A stretch of 64,000 nucleotides of DNA from Ceratopteris richardii. Its lineage: Eukaryota; Streptophyta; Polypodiopsida; Polypodiales; Pteridaceae. This document shows, piece by piece, positions 31,773-43,569 of this stretch. Each line of letters opens with the position of its first letter. Position 1 is the stretch's first letter. The DNA is taken from contig CM035435.1 of NCBI GenBank assembly GCA_020310875.1, forward strand, positions 69,164,955 to 69,228,954, written 5' to 3'. Both the position numbers and the translations under genes were made by a program. The notes below the pieces were generated by a model. That model saw only the letters and a program-made list of their open reading frames with translations, had not been told where the DNA came from and searched no databases.

Positions 31773-31866
31773 TTCAATGTCATATTGGTACAAGCTTCAG
31801 TAATCTGCACATCTTCTCATGAATATCTCTAGTCAATGATTTGGTAAATATATCTGCAACACTCAA
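30759..31866 (-). mobile_element. Copia-8 tail: 5'-truncated copia insert in Copia-2 gag
   Basis: Minus strand: the last ~30 residues of RNase H ('VADIFTKSLTRDIHEKMCRL', stop near 31780), a purine tract GAAGGAGGGAT and one LTR. Everything 5' of the RNase H tail is missing. Copia-2 gag reads 'GLGSAYKE' up to about 31867 and resumes at 30758 with 'RTSI', the residues expected next in copia Gag. The insert therefore sits in an undisturbed target although its own left end is truncated. Confidence 0.7.
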
Positions 31867-32375
31867 CTCCTTATATGCACTTCCTAAACCACAAAGGCAC
31901 ACTTCAACCTTCTTATCATCATCTACATTGATGCCAATAGATGCAAAAAATGCACATATTCTTTTGATTTTTAAAGTGTACTCACTTACCAAATCTTTTG
32001 CTCTAGTGTATGCACCTCATTCTTGAGTTGCAATTTTTGTGCCTTTGTATTGGTCTCATACAATGTGATCAAACTATTCAAAGCCTCTTTTAAACTTTTG
32101 GCATCCTGTATGTTCCCAATCATGTTATCTTGTATTCTAATAGAAAGCCAATATACTACCTTCCGTGCTCCTTGATTCCACTCTTCATATCCTCTTTAAC
32201 TGGTCCACAATCCAATTCCTCTCTAGTAAATGTAGAGGGTTTTCATTGTCTCCTTGAAAGTACTTCGAGTAGCCTTTTCCAATTAGCAAACTCATGGTTC
32301 AGAATCTCAAGCATGAAAGTTATTCTTACCAACTTATCGCTCATAGCTTGACTCAATCCATCAACATTTTCCATT
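31867..32375 (-). pseudogene. Copia-2 gag N-terminal part (right segment)
   Basis: From an ATG near 32375 ('MENVDGLSQAMSDKLVRI'), then 'HEFANWKRLLEVLSRRQ', 'MIGNIQDAKSLKEALNSLI', 'ETNTKAQKLQLKNEV', 'KIKRICAFFASIGINVDDDK' and 'LGSAYKE' at 31867. This is the plant copia Gag helical region (UBN2-like). Several stops are present. Confidence 0.65.
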
Positions 32376-32822
32376 TCTACAATAGTTTACAATACTACAA
32401 ACACATTAGAAGCAATACCTCTGCTTGAACACTATCACATTGTGACTTGACAATTCAATCTCAAAAAAACACACTCTTTGTGTATCAACAGTAGAAAAAA
32501 TTGCTTGAAATCCCATATCTCAAATATTTAGGAGATGACAAATAGAATTCAAGTTATAGTTTTGAAAGCCAACCTTTTTCTATGAGCCCCGCCTCGTGGG
32601 CTCAAAATAGAGGTTGAAATGGCTTTGAAAATGAAATATGAGCAAAATGTGTGACCCTAAAGGGATAAAAATAAAAACTATCTTGACGCATTCTACCTTT
32701 ACACCAAACTTTGAAGCAATCTGAGATCATCTGTGAAGTGTGCATTCTCCATGCCTTCTCATAGACTCTTCACTGTCGGCCTTCTTGATGAGCTCTCAAT
32801 GGCCACAATGACTCGGATCCCA
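32376..32822 (-). other. Copia-2 leader and probable primer site
   Basis: Untranslated leader between gag and LTR. Directly next to the LTR end, minus-strand TGGGATCCGAGTC (32810-32822) resembles the iMet-tRNA primer site TGGTATCAGAGCC at 10 of 13 positions. No coding signal is visible. Confidence 0.45.
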
Positions 32823-33198
32823 TGTGAAGAGAAATTAGATAAGGAAGAAAGCTCTCATAGAGTCTCATGCACAAAGAGAGGAGCACGCACAGAGTGTAGC
32901 AAGGAAGAATGATCTTCTTCTACTTATTCTGTTACATAAAGAGAATGTACAAGAATGACATAATCCAAGAGTACAACCAGTAAATATATAAAGAATAGTA
33001 CATGAAGAAAACTCTAATGGCTACAAATGAGTGATTTGTCAAGAAACAAATGTGTTATCACTCTCAATAGAAAAATCTATTAATGGTCACTAAAAGTATC
33101 CTTGACATATATTGGCATAACCATTGTACATGTCAGAGTGATGAAAAAGTGGTACGTATCATCCTTAATCATCACATGTTGAGATTGATATCTCAACA
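32823..33198 (-). repeat. Copia-2 5' LTR
   Basis: Starts TGTTGAGATATC at 33198 and ends CTTCACA at 32823 (minus strand), next to the primer-site-like sequence; 376 bp. The first 22 bp form a near-perfect palindrome (TGTTGAGATATC / AATCTCAACA). Its 3' end resembles the patch at 14300-14445. Confidence 0.55.
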
Positions 33199-34560
33199 CT
33201 CACGAGTACCCGTCGATATTCCATCCTCACTGGAAATGTGTGTGTCAAGATCCCCTTTCTCTATGGCTTCCCAACTCTCCTACATTTCCCTCTAATGGGC
33301 TCAAGTAGCTCACTTGTGATCTAAGCAAAACTCAATCCATTGAGCATATGCATGTGGCTAAACGAGTCACCTACCAAAATTAAACTTTCTCTTCCTATAA
33401 CTAAGATCATAATCAAACTCCAAAAGAGTCTCTACCTAGCGACCCTTATGAGACTATTTGATGAGAGATCCACTTAATGCTTTCTTGATCAAACACTATC
33501 ATAATCTTGGCACCATATAAGTAATGACACCACTTGTTGAGATCATAGAAAATTGCATACAAGTCCTTCTCATAGATGGAGTAATTCTTTCGAGCCAGTT
33601 CTATCTTTTTGCTCTCAAAAGATACCCATCAACCATCTTGAAATAAAACTGCTCCTATAACATGATCACTCATGTCAGCCTCAACCACAAAGGGTTTATT
33701 AGGATCCGCTATATGTAAAATTGGACCTATAATTATTTATACCTTCAAGTTTTCCATACTTTGCTTCTATTTGTCTCCCCAATGAAAGGTTTTTTCCTAA
33801 ACCCTTTAATTTGTTTCATCATCAGGACAACAACCTTGGCATAGTTCTTAATGAATCTACAATAGAAGCCTCTTAAAGCCTCCAAGTTCCTCAAATGTGG
33901 CCATTCCATGATAACCTATACTTTATCAGGGTCCATTGGATTTTGTCTTGGGAGACTATATGCCCAAGATATCTAATCTCTATTTTGGAAAATTAAAACT
34001 TAGGAATTCTCCCCTAACGCAAATACTTTCCTCCAATGTTCCTATGTTGATCTACTATACAACAAAACATCATCCAAAAACTCTAACACAAATTGCCCTA
34101 TGTAGAACATTATTCATGAGATTCATGAAAGTGGTGGGAGCATTTGTGAGACCAAAAGACATCACCAAAAACTCATAGTGCCCATATCTAGTCCTAAAAG
34201 CAGTTTTAGGGACATAATGAAGTATTTAGATTGATGTAACTGATCAAATAGTTCTTCCAACCTAGGCATTGGAAATAATTTTTATTATTACCTTTTTTAA
34301 TTCTCTATAACCTATACAAAGTCTCATAGAGCCATCTTTCTTTTTTACTAGGATCATTGGGGATACCAAAGGTGAGTTACTAGGTCGAATGAAGACTTTA
34401 CCTAAATACTCCAAACATTTCTTCTCTACCATAGTATCACATATCCTCTTATCCTCACCCTACATCATAGATATGACATATTCATGTGCACTAGGTTGTT
34501 GGAGAATTTTTATTTTTTTGACCAGAGCATAGTTTATGAAATTATGTGGGAGAGGCATCT
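33199..34560 (-). pseudogene. Ty3-D reverse transcriptase and RNase H relic
   Basis: Minus-strand Ty3/gypsy pol. From about 34400 downward: '[20 protein letters not shown]', '[20 protein letters not shown]', '[17 protein letters not shown]' (about 34150-34075), a mutated catalytic region, 'WPHLRNLEALRGFYCRFIKN' (about 33900-33840) and RNase H remnants ('NPLWLRLT', 'MISTSGVITYM', 33700-33480). Integrase is not found. Frameshifts and stops are abundant. It runs against the Copia-2 LTR on the left. Confidence 0.75.
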
Positions 34561-34899
34561 ATCATCACTCTCACCTTGATTCCATAAAACACTACTATGA
34601 AGCTTAACCAATTCATGTGGTCCAAGATGAAGTTACCACAATGATTGAGTCAAACAACAAGTATGCTCTATGTTCTCATTTATCACTTCCACCTCCTTGT
34701 AGCTAGATTTTTGATGTATTGGAAGTTTTTGCACAAGACAGACCACTTTTTTACCCTTTTTTGGGGTCGTACTATTCCTTGGTCCCTCTTTCTTCTCCTC
34801 CCCCTTATGAACTAGGTAGTTCCATCATGCATGATTAGGAGAAAAACACCTAAAGCACATGTTCTCTATCTCTTGGCAATTTAGTGAACATGCCACAAG

Positions 34900-35170
34900 C
34901 AATTACAAGTGACACAACTATAGTTAATGTGATCACACAATCATGAGTGACATGAATACATGCCGCACAATCACACAATCACAAGTGACACAATTTCAAG
35001 CCACATGATTGCATGCAACATGATCATAGGTCACATGATCACACAATCACAAGTGACATGATGCCAAATAATGCGATAACATAATCACCAATGACATGAT
35101 CACACATCAGATGATCACACCTAAGGTTGATTACACATAGAGTTTGATTACAAGCAAGCATGTAATAACT
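34900..35170 (+). repeat. Degenerate interspersed motif repeats (TGATCACACAATCA/AAGTGACA)
   Basis: The words TGATCACACAATCA, CACAATCACA and AAGTGACA recur irregularly, for example at 34931, 34970, 35037, 35080 and 35100, separated by variants of CATGAT. It looks like an expanded and decayed short repeat rich in the palindrome TGATCA. Confidence 0.6.
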
Positions 35171-35345
35171 TAGATGGCTATAAATTTCTCAACAATCCAT
35201 CAAATCATGCAAGTTATAGCTATAAAAGAGGGAACAAGAATATCTCAAGGTTATGAAAGAAAGAATGTAAAGAAACTCTACCTTAAGAGCATACCTAAAC
35301 TTGAAAATGGAAAATTCTATGTGATAAGAGACTTCATGTTCTGTT

Positions 35346-35421
35346 AGATGAAATCTCTTCCAATAAGATTAAGGCACCTTTCTAGATGAAATCTCTTCCA
35401 ATAAGATTAAGGCGCCTTTCT
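35346..35421 (+). repeat. 38-bp tandem duplication
   Basis: Two adjacent 38-bp units beginning AGATGAAATCTCTTCC and ending CCTTTCT (35346-35383, 35384-35421) differ at one position (GGCACC versus GGCGCC). Confidence 0.85.
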
Positions 35422-36029
35422 GCACAATCTCAATGACCTCTTTATATATAGAACACTAAATTCTATATTTAGGATATATCTAACTTTTATCTAATCTGCT
35501 CACTTTTGAGATGTGGCTCTCATACTTGAAATGACGCTTCACTTACTTTGTAACAAAAAGAGTAGACAAAGGTTAATATACATAGAGTATCATCCAAGAT
35601 ATCTAGGCAAAGAAGTGACTTTGACTATGGGACTTGAAGAAATACAAGTTATGCTCCAAGAAAAGGTGTCCAAAGTCCAAGATGGAAGCATAGCTAAAAA
35701 TGATGCAAACAAGGGGACTAAAGAGGATGTATACAACAAAGGATCCGATCCAAACACCTTTGTCTCTAGTTGTAGAACATGATGATGAAGAGGTTGAGCC
35801 ATTTGATAAACCAATGATCGAGGAAGGTATGTCAAGTACTAGAGAACCCGAGTAAAATTCATGTCAATTCAAGGGAAGGATGAATCTACCTTCTACAAAA
35901 AATAAATAAACAACTTGAGGATAACATAGCTTGATTCTTTTGGGAGGCCAAGTTATACATAAACAAAGTGTTATAAAGTAACTTGATTAAGGTAGAGGTC
36001 AAGATAACATTAAGGTCTTTTTAATTATT

Positions 36030-36130
36030 AATTAAGTTATGTGCTTAGCCTAGTCCTTAAGTGTAAAGGGTATGATGGAGGAGTTCTTGGTTTCAATCCT
36101 CCTAGGTGCAGAGGAAAGTGTATTTTGCCA
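36030..36130 (+). repeat. tRNA/SINE-like sequence
   Basis: An A-box-like TTAGCCTAGTCC (about 36046-36057) and a B-box-like GGTTTCAATCC (about 36093-36103) are about 35 bp apart, as in tRNA genes and tRNA-derived SINEs. No cloverleaf with intact arms is evident, and I could not define ends or target duplications. Confidence 0.3.
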
Positions 36131-36395
36131 AACTCTCTAAGAGCTCCCTAACTAGAGTTAACTTTAGTTAGCCCAAATCCACTAAGATTTGACTTGAGGT
36201 AGATAGGACACATCATTTAAGCAAAGTGAGCTAATTTTTAGTTAATTTCTAGCTGTAATTACTAAAGAGATGGTGTAGATAGCACATGCAAAAGGTGGCT
36301 CTACTTAACTTCAGAGACTTCTCCCAGTCTTAAGGATATATAATAGATTCTTGGGTGGTGACTCCTATTTCATTTTCTTGTGAGTGGTGATTCTA
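36130..36395 (+). repeat. Left arm of a ~260-bp inverted repeat
   Basis: The reverse complement matches 41203-41460 over about 260 bp with roughly 80% identity by eye. The best-kept core is AGAGCCACCTTTTGCATGTG and the following CTATCTACACCATC. It could be an LTR or terminal arm of an unidentified element. Confidence 0.65.
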
Positions 36396-36399
36396 TGCA

Positions 36400-39300
36400 A
36401 CATTGTTATTAGACCCTTGATCGAGATCTTAGCTATGGATGAGAGATAAGACTCACATGGTGCCAATTTGTTCTCAGAGTCTCTTTGTGCAATAGAATGG
36501 TTCAAATTGGTTATCTCATCCATGTAGGTACAATGCATTTCTCAAGCATCATACCATCACACATCAACATGGCCACATGCAACACATACAAGGTCCAAAG
36601 AACAATCAATCATGAAGTTGATGCACGCACAAGTGCCCCTTTCTCCTTGGAGTAGAACTCAACATTGGGTTCCTCCCTACTTGGAGTTGAAAACTAAATG
36701 GTGATACTATATTACTCAAAATATGCGCTTGCATATGGAACTTTCAACTGACCTTTTGTGCATACAAATCTTTTCCCTCTCCCTTTACATCTACAAACTC
36801 TAGCCCCATGCCATTTTTGTGTAGTCCACATCTTTTTGGCCTCTTCTATATTCCCACTCTATTTGGGGTTATATCTTTGTTTCTAGGCACGAGCAATCTT
36901 TCCTTTTTTTCTACTCAAATCCATGCATGGCCGTGTGATGACCTCTCTTTTTTGTGTAATTGTACGATAGTCAATCAACAAATTTGTGAGACTTTCATGA
37001 AGAGAAGCATGAGGCGAATAAATATAAGTTCATAGTTGAAGAAGAGCATGTAAGATCACCACACCTTTAACCGTCAAGGTCACAATGGAGATGCAAAGGG
37101 TGCATGGCTCATAGTCAAATGGATTTGCTTCATCGAAGTACCCAATTTTTCATTTTCTTCATAATAAAATCTATTTACTTTTCATAGAAGTGCATTAGTA
37201 AATGAAGGCATGAAGGAATGAAATTTATATGCATGCATGCATCTCTTATTTTTGTATCTATTTCAAACATGTATTTAAAATGGCAATGAGAACTTTGATA
37301 TATACATGCAGAAGAAAATGGGCATGCAATCAGATATGCTAAGTTTGATATGGAAAAGACTTTCTATTTGCACATGAAGGATATAGCATATCATCCAAAG
37401 TAGTACATGTCACAAAAGTATATGTGAAAGCTTGTAAGATAGAAAGCAAATAAGAAATGGTGCATCATACTTTTTTGATGGAGTAACAACTATACATATT
37501 AGAAGGCAATGTTAACATAAAACCATTTGCATTCTTGAAACAAGATGCACAACGGATAATACATCAAAATAACATGTTTCTCTAAAATGTTCCCTTAAAC
37601 ACATGTATAAATAAGCAAACATGTCTGCATATATATACATCCATAATGATGTATTGATACTTGGAATTATTTATATTACATGTGCATTGAGTGAAAAGAT
37701 TTCATGGCATGAGAATTTTCAAAGGCTTCTTATGCAATAGACTACCTATTGCAAGAGTTTTTTCATAAATCAAATCTAAATGATCATTTGCATCATGCTA
37801 CTGATCCAATCTCTACTTGTATCTCTCTACTTAGCATGCCTCTATCTATAAACTCTTCTTCTCTTAATCTTTAGCATCCAATAAACTCTACCCAAGATTT
37901 AAGAAATTAAGTGAGAGTCTAGGTGAGGCAAAAATCGAAAGAGACATAATAATACTAGAGTATTAAGAAGAAAGAACCAATGGATCTCCAAAGGAAAATC
38001 AATGAGAACATCAATTCACATGAGACTCATATGGATTCCAAAGACCAAGTATCAAAGTACATCAAAACTAATAAAGATAAAGAATGGAAATAGGACAATT
38101 TTATAGCTTTGGAAACTATATGAAATCTAATGATTCAAGCATCAAAGCAACATCAAATCTAGGCACCCTAAGAAACTAATGGAAGCACAAAAAAAGTTTC
38201 AATGGAAGTGAATACCAATGACAATACTACAACCATAAGAAGCAAATGTTGTAACAAAGAGAGAAGTTAAAGAAATAAGTCAATCTACACGATGGATCAA
38301 CAAGGATAAGTTAGCATGTTAATTCAACTTCTTCAACTACTTCAAGTCCTTTGACTGCTTCAAGTCTTAGTGTGCATGCCAATTATTGGGGATGAAAGGG
38401 GGTAAGGCACAAAATCATACAAGTCCTTGAAGGATTCATTTTTTGAATGGTAGTGTATGCAGTTCATCAATGATGGACGTCATGATGACTTAAACTCACA
38501 TAGGTGAACCTTTGAACAAACATAAACTCACTCAGATGCACAACGGCACAGAGACTAGAATACAAGAAGCCAATGAATGAAATTCAACTCCAATACCAAT
38601 AGTACAAGACAAATTTTAATTTGAATACTTTTCCATAGCTACACACATGGAGGATTAAGGAGAACAAAAAGAAGGGAGAGGACAATTAACTAGGAGTAAT
38701 GAAAAATAGAACACCATAGGAAAGGTTTAATAAAACACAAGGATGCTATAATAGGAAATTAGTTAAACAACAATACAAAGTTGATCAACAAGGACTCAAC
38801 ACAAAGATATGAATCATCAGGCACAAACAAACTATAGTGCTCAACCACAAGACTCTAATGCTCTTCTACTATAGTTCTTTGCTCCAGAGTGGTGAGTTAC
38901 GAGTGAGATGTTATCATGCACCCAAAAACACTCCTTCAATGTCTCCATGTGTATAGATGTTGTGACAATGTGTTTCCACAATCACTTCTTCCACTCCTTA
39001 TCTTCCAACACTACTGCTCCCATAAGATTTAGAAGCTACTTGAGATTAGTATCTTTTGATAAGTGCAAAATCGAGAAAAGTTTATTGGACGAAAGCATGT
39101 GAAGGATCAAAAACCCCAAAATAACTAAAAAATTAATCAAATTGGACACTCCTAACATAAGTTATGCTCCATCAAAGTTTTCCAATTTTCTTCATATCTG
39201 TGTGCATGTAAGCATGATCGTGACCATCATGAGAAGACACAAAGTATGACATCAACCAGGAGAGAAGAGAGAGGATAGCATTTTTCCTCCGCCTTCTCAA

Positions 39301-41200
39301 ATCCTTCTAAGACTTTTTTATCTTCACTTCCCACTATTTGAACTCATATAGTGTAGAGGCTATTGTGGGGCACATGCAAAGGTACTCCTTTTCCTTTTTT
39401 TGCATAGATGTTTCCTTTCACTCGCATGATGTTCTACTTCCTTCTACCAAGCCAGGGAAAATGAGAGGAGGATGTAGAAGTTGTCTTGATGTACGTGAAA
39501 AAATTATTCCTTTTTTCATTTCTTTTCTTTTGGGGGGGAGGGAATAGCTTGTAGATCCTGTCTAGAGTACATAGAGTGAGGAAGGTTTTTCAATCTTCTA
39601 TAGAAAACATGAAGTGAATAAGAGAGTGTAAAAGTAGCCTTGAGATCCATGCAAATGGTTTAGTGATTAGGTGAGAAGTGATTGTGTAGGTCTATATTTT
39701 GTCCATAACTTTTAGTAACAATTTCAAAAGCATTAGAAAGTCATGAAATACAATTTTTCATCATATAAACACCATTCCTACATGCTCTGACTAGATCTAT
39801 CCTCAAATTCACAATTTGAGAAAAATGTAATTATCAACTCCATGTCAAGCCACTTGCAAAACTTAAATGCTTCATGCACTAACTAGGTTGTTGTAGAAAG
39901 CATGGTGTTAGAAGCATGGATTCTAAGGGTTAGAATATGATGTATATTAGCCTTGTTTTAGCCCTTGATTTACTTTTGGCACATGCTTGAAAACTTTGTG
40001 TTGAACCCTTGATTTTAGACCTTGGGGTATTTATTCATATGATCTCCCAATGGAATGGTTCTGACCCTTAGCCTTGATTTATCCTAAGGCCTGGGAACCT
40101 TAGACTTGGGAGAAGCTTCTCTAAGTGCCACCTTTGGGTGTAAGTAAGAGAGGAATCCTCATTTGACTTAGAAAGAATGTGATAGCCCGTGGGAAATAAG
40201 TGGGCATGTGATGACCCTTGGGAAAGTTTCAACATTAAGGACATGTGGTTGGACACTTGGATGAGCCCAAAATGCACTTGGCCAGGAGGTATATATCGAT
40301 GGAGTTAGACGGGTGGATATTTGCTCTCTCTTCCCTTTGGTGATTTAGGCTAGCTGACTATGTACTTGTGGTAGATAGTTTAATGATACGACATGTTCAT
40401 TATTTAACATTGGTATTCAAAGACATGCTTAGAATTTTTATCTTTTTCATAGTTCAAGTTGGCAAAGCTCTCCCTCTCGCAGACTTTTTTCTTAAGATAT
40501 TGGTCACCTTTGGGTGTGAGCCATTTGTGAAGCGGCCCTTATTACTCTCAGCAAAAGATTACCGATCACAAGAGTGGGCTTCTTGGACATGGGAAGCGCC
40601 TCGTATGACCAAATGACCCCCCCCCCAACCATCCCTTAAGTGGCTAGAGAGGCCATGGATGGGCTGCACAATACGCTCATCTGAAGCATGAGGGAGAGAC
40701 TCCCATGGAGTTGGCATGGGATGCCTTCTCTCCTCTTGAAACAAGGCTTCATATCATCTCTTATAGAGCATTGAACATTGGGAAATTTTCACATATGGGA
40801 TTATATGACCTTTGTTCATAAGCATTTTATGCATGTTACAATCTTCATGAACCTCCCTCTTTAGCTCGTCCATGTGAGTTGTAGCCCACATGAGTAGCTC
40901 TCAAAGAAGATTGAAAAGAGAATGAAGCAAGAGACATGAAAAATAATCCCGGCTCTAGGTAAGGTGAAGGTTTGTTTTCTTTCAAGGAAACATGAAGCTT
41001 GAAGGAAAGATTTGGCACTCACAAATAGATATTGTGTCAGACATGGTTGAAAAACTCAAAAGAATCTTGTGTTAGCAAAATTGATGGGGGTTATATTGCA
41101 AATTAGTGTGTAAGTGTACCCCCATGATATCAAGTTCGTACTTTGTAATGTTTCTCTTCATCACTCCAAATAGTGCAAGATAAAGTTTAGAATCTCCAAA
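36400..41200. other. Long non-genic stretch
   Basis: 4.8 kb between the inverted-repeat arms. Only short, unconvincing frames occur and I recognise no transposon proteins, RNA genes or host exons. There is a C10 run at 40617-40626 and a G-rich patch near 39530. It may be the interior of a non-autonomous element bounded by the arms, or old intergenic DNA. Confidence 0.4.
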
Positions 41201-41202
41201 TC

Positions 41203-41460
41203 TTCATGTTGATAGACTCACCACTCATGAGACAATGACATAGAAATCACAACCCAACCATCTATTACATAGATTTCAAGACCACGAGAGCTTGCTTGAG
41301 TTTACTAGAGCCACCTTTTGCATGTGCTATCTACACCATCACTTTAGTAACTACAACTAGAATTTAACTAGAAAGTAGTTCACCTTACAAGAGTGATGTG
41401 TCTTAGTTCTATCAATTCAAGTCTCAATGAACTTGAGTTAGCTCAAGATAACTGGAGTTA
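41203..41460 (-). repeat. Right arm of the ~260-bp inverted repeat
   Basis: Opposite-orientation partner of 36130-36395. It shares the AGAGCCACCTTTTGCATGTG core (about 41307-41326) and flanking similarity such as CTATTACATAG versus CTATTATATA. Confidence 0.65.
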
Positions 41461-42780
41461 TGAGGCTCATAAAGAGTCTTGGATGCACAAACATATGAAG
41501 TGTGTGGATTGTAAGTATCCCTTGCCAAATTCTTGGTCCATTTCTAGGAATCACTTGTGCATGGACCAAGAAAAATGGGTGGATTCTCTATCTTGCCAAG
41601 TGATATTTTTTTGAGTTTCAATCATATTATCAAGCAAGAAACTTGATCTTGGAACTTTCACTAAGGCAATACAACTTCTTGAGAATTTCACAAAGGGTAC
41701 CTTAGTCTCCAATTTCATAAATGAATCACTTATGATTTGGAAATTTTTTCTAAAGTTATTAAGAATTTCTATGGAATTTTCAAATTTGAGAGTGATTCCT
41801 AGTTCTCTCCTCTTCAAGGTTTTCTCAAATTATTTTGAGATTTTAAATTGTTCTTTATCAATTGTAATTTTCTATGAACACTTGCTTAAACAAAAATTCA
41901 ATGGTTGAAATTGTTCATCTTAGAACCATTTTGAAAGATTGAGTGTGTCCTTGATAGAACATCTATCTGGGATGTTTTCTTTGGTTACATGTTTGAAATA
42001 GCTAAATATGGCCTTTTTAGACATGAATTGGATGCTCTGACAAATTCGGTTCCAAAGTTTTGAAAAATGGGATGGAAGGAATAAAACTCTATGTAATGGA
42101 TTCAATCTTCTAAGAGAAACTGATTTGGGTCAAAACTCTATGAGATTCAAATCTTTAAATCTTCATTGATCCATTCAATTCAACCTTTTAGAAGCATTTA
42201 CATTTCTTTATGAGAAATAGACTATATTATCAAAAAGATTCTTTGAATTAAATACAACCATCATCAACCCACAAAAACCTAGTGTGGTACCAAACCTCTG
42301 TGCCTCAAGCCATCATGTTTGCATCTGTACATGATGTGCCACAAAATTAACTGATCTATTACAAAAATTCTTCATTGATTAAAAATTGTATAGCATATTT
42401 GTCCCTCTTAACTTTGACCATACTCAATAGATTCCCAAATTTTGCATTGTCATCTTCTTATGTAGATCCATTTGATTGTTTGATATTCATGCATATTTAG
42501 TCAATTGTCCATTCCAAATAGTTCTTTCTTTCAAATAACCATCTTGAGTGCATGAGCGATTATATTTCGAAGAAAAATGTTTTGTTTCATATGTTATTTA
42601 CTATGTCCTTTGTCAAGGGTTGACTTCAAAAAAAATGTAGAATATCTATCAAAAAAGTTGGCGAAGAGTAATAAGGTTTGCACTTCATGAACTTCATGAG
42701 TAAGATGCAAATAGAAGCCTTTTGTTATGTCTCATTGAAGTTCATTTCAAAATCCCAAAAACTTGAGGGTATTCATGTCA
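41461..42780. other. Non-genic stretch
   Basis: AT-rich sequence before the Copia-5 LTR. I see no coding region, RNA gene or clear repeat. Confidence 0.4.
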
Positions 42781-42782
42781 AT

Positions 42783-43567
42783 ATTGTGGAATGTTACAAT
42801 TATGAATCGGGCAAGCTTATCAACCTTAGAGAAAAGGAGGGTTGTTGCCAAAGCTAAAGGAGAATCCAATGGATGGAAAAACATGAATCCTTATCCATTC
42901 ATGTCAAATGAAAATCCAAAAGACAAGCCAAGGCTAGATGAAGAGCCAAGGGTCACACAAGGGTAGGTGAAGCACCACAAGAAGGTCTATATACACTCAT
43001 TTGCATGGAGAAGGTGCAACCAAGGCCATTCAAGCATTTAGGTTGAAGGGGAAAATTTTTGGAGCAAGCCCAAGGAGTTCCAAAAAGAGGAGGTCATACC
43101 AAGAGCTAGAAAGCTCATGCCCCTTGTAGGAAGAGTGTTTGGCAGATACTCCCTACTTCTTTTGTTCATTTCTCTCTACATTGGTATCCATTTAATGCAT
43201 ATCATATCACATTAGGAAGATATCTCTATATTGTCTCTCGTTTAAATATTGGTCTTGAATTTGTCTCTAGTAGTTATTAGGAGCAATTCTAGTGAACCTC
43301 TATTTTTATCATAAGCTAGTTGCCCACATAGTCTATTTTGTATAGTCTGGTTTCTTGACCTAAACCAAACCATTTGGAGTTTTTGATAGCTCATTCTAAA
43401 GTTATACAATTCAAATGTGTGTTTTAAATAAATGTGTGTCTCTGGTTTAAATATCACTGTTGAATTCGTCTCTAGTAGTTATTAGGAGCAATTCTAGTGA
43501 ACCTCTAGCTAGTTGCCCACACATGCAATTCATGTTTCTTGTAAAAATATAAGAGTAAAATCTCATA
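42783..43567 (+). repeat. Copia-5 5' LTR (ends approximate)
   Basis: The stretch from about 42783 (TGTGGAATGTTACAATTATGAA) matches the sequence after Copia-5 RNase H at about 56170-56325, including CCTTAGAGAAAA and ATGAATCCTTATCCATTCATG. This identifies it as the LTR of the same element. It is followed at 43570 by TGGTATCATAG, a decayed iMet-tRNA primer site. Two ~75-bp direct repeats lie inside it (about 43236-43310 and 43440-43527). Confidence 0.6.
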
Positions 43568-43569
43568 GC

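Larger units (their letters stand above)
34561..36030. other. Non-genic stretch with short repeats
   Basis: No recognisable coding region. It contains a degenerate TGATCACACAATCA-type repeat field (34900-35170) and a 38-bp tandem duplication (35346-35421). The left part may be upstream pol or gag of Ty3-D, too decayed to read. Confidence 0.4.

Noticed and set aside
34900..35170. Possible CRISPR-like repeat array
   Set aside because: Repeats are short, degenerate and irregularly spaced, spacers are not unique fixed-length segments, and the window is plant DNA.
35513..35782. 89-codon frame as a host gene
   Set aside because: No recognisable family and no supporting context; of a length expected by chance in AT-rich DNA.
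36093..36103. Functional tRNA gene
   Set aside because: The box motifs are present but no complete acceptor, D and anticodon arms can be drawn.
40559..40744. Short frames around the C10 run as genes or a polypurine tract of an LTR element
   Set aside because: No LTR-like TG start follows the G-run on the minus strand and the frames show no known motif.
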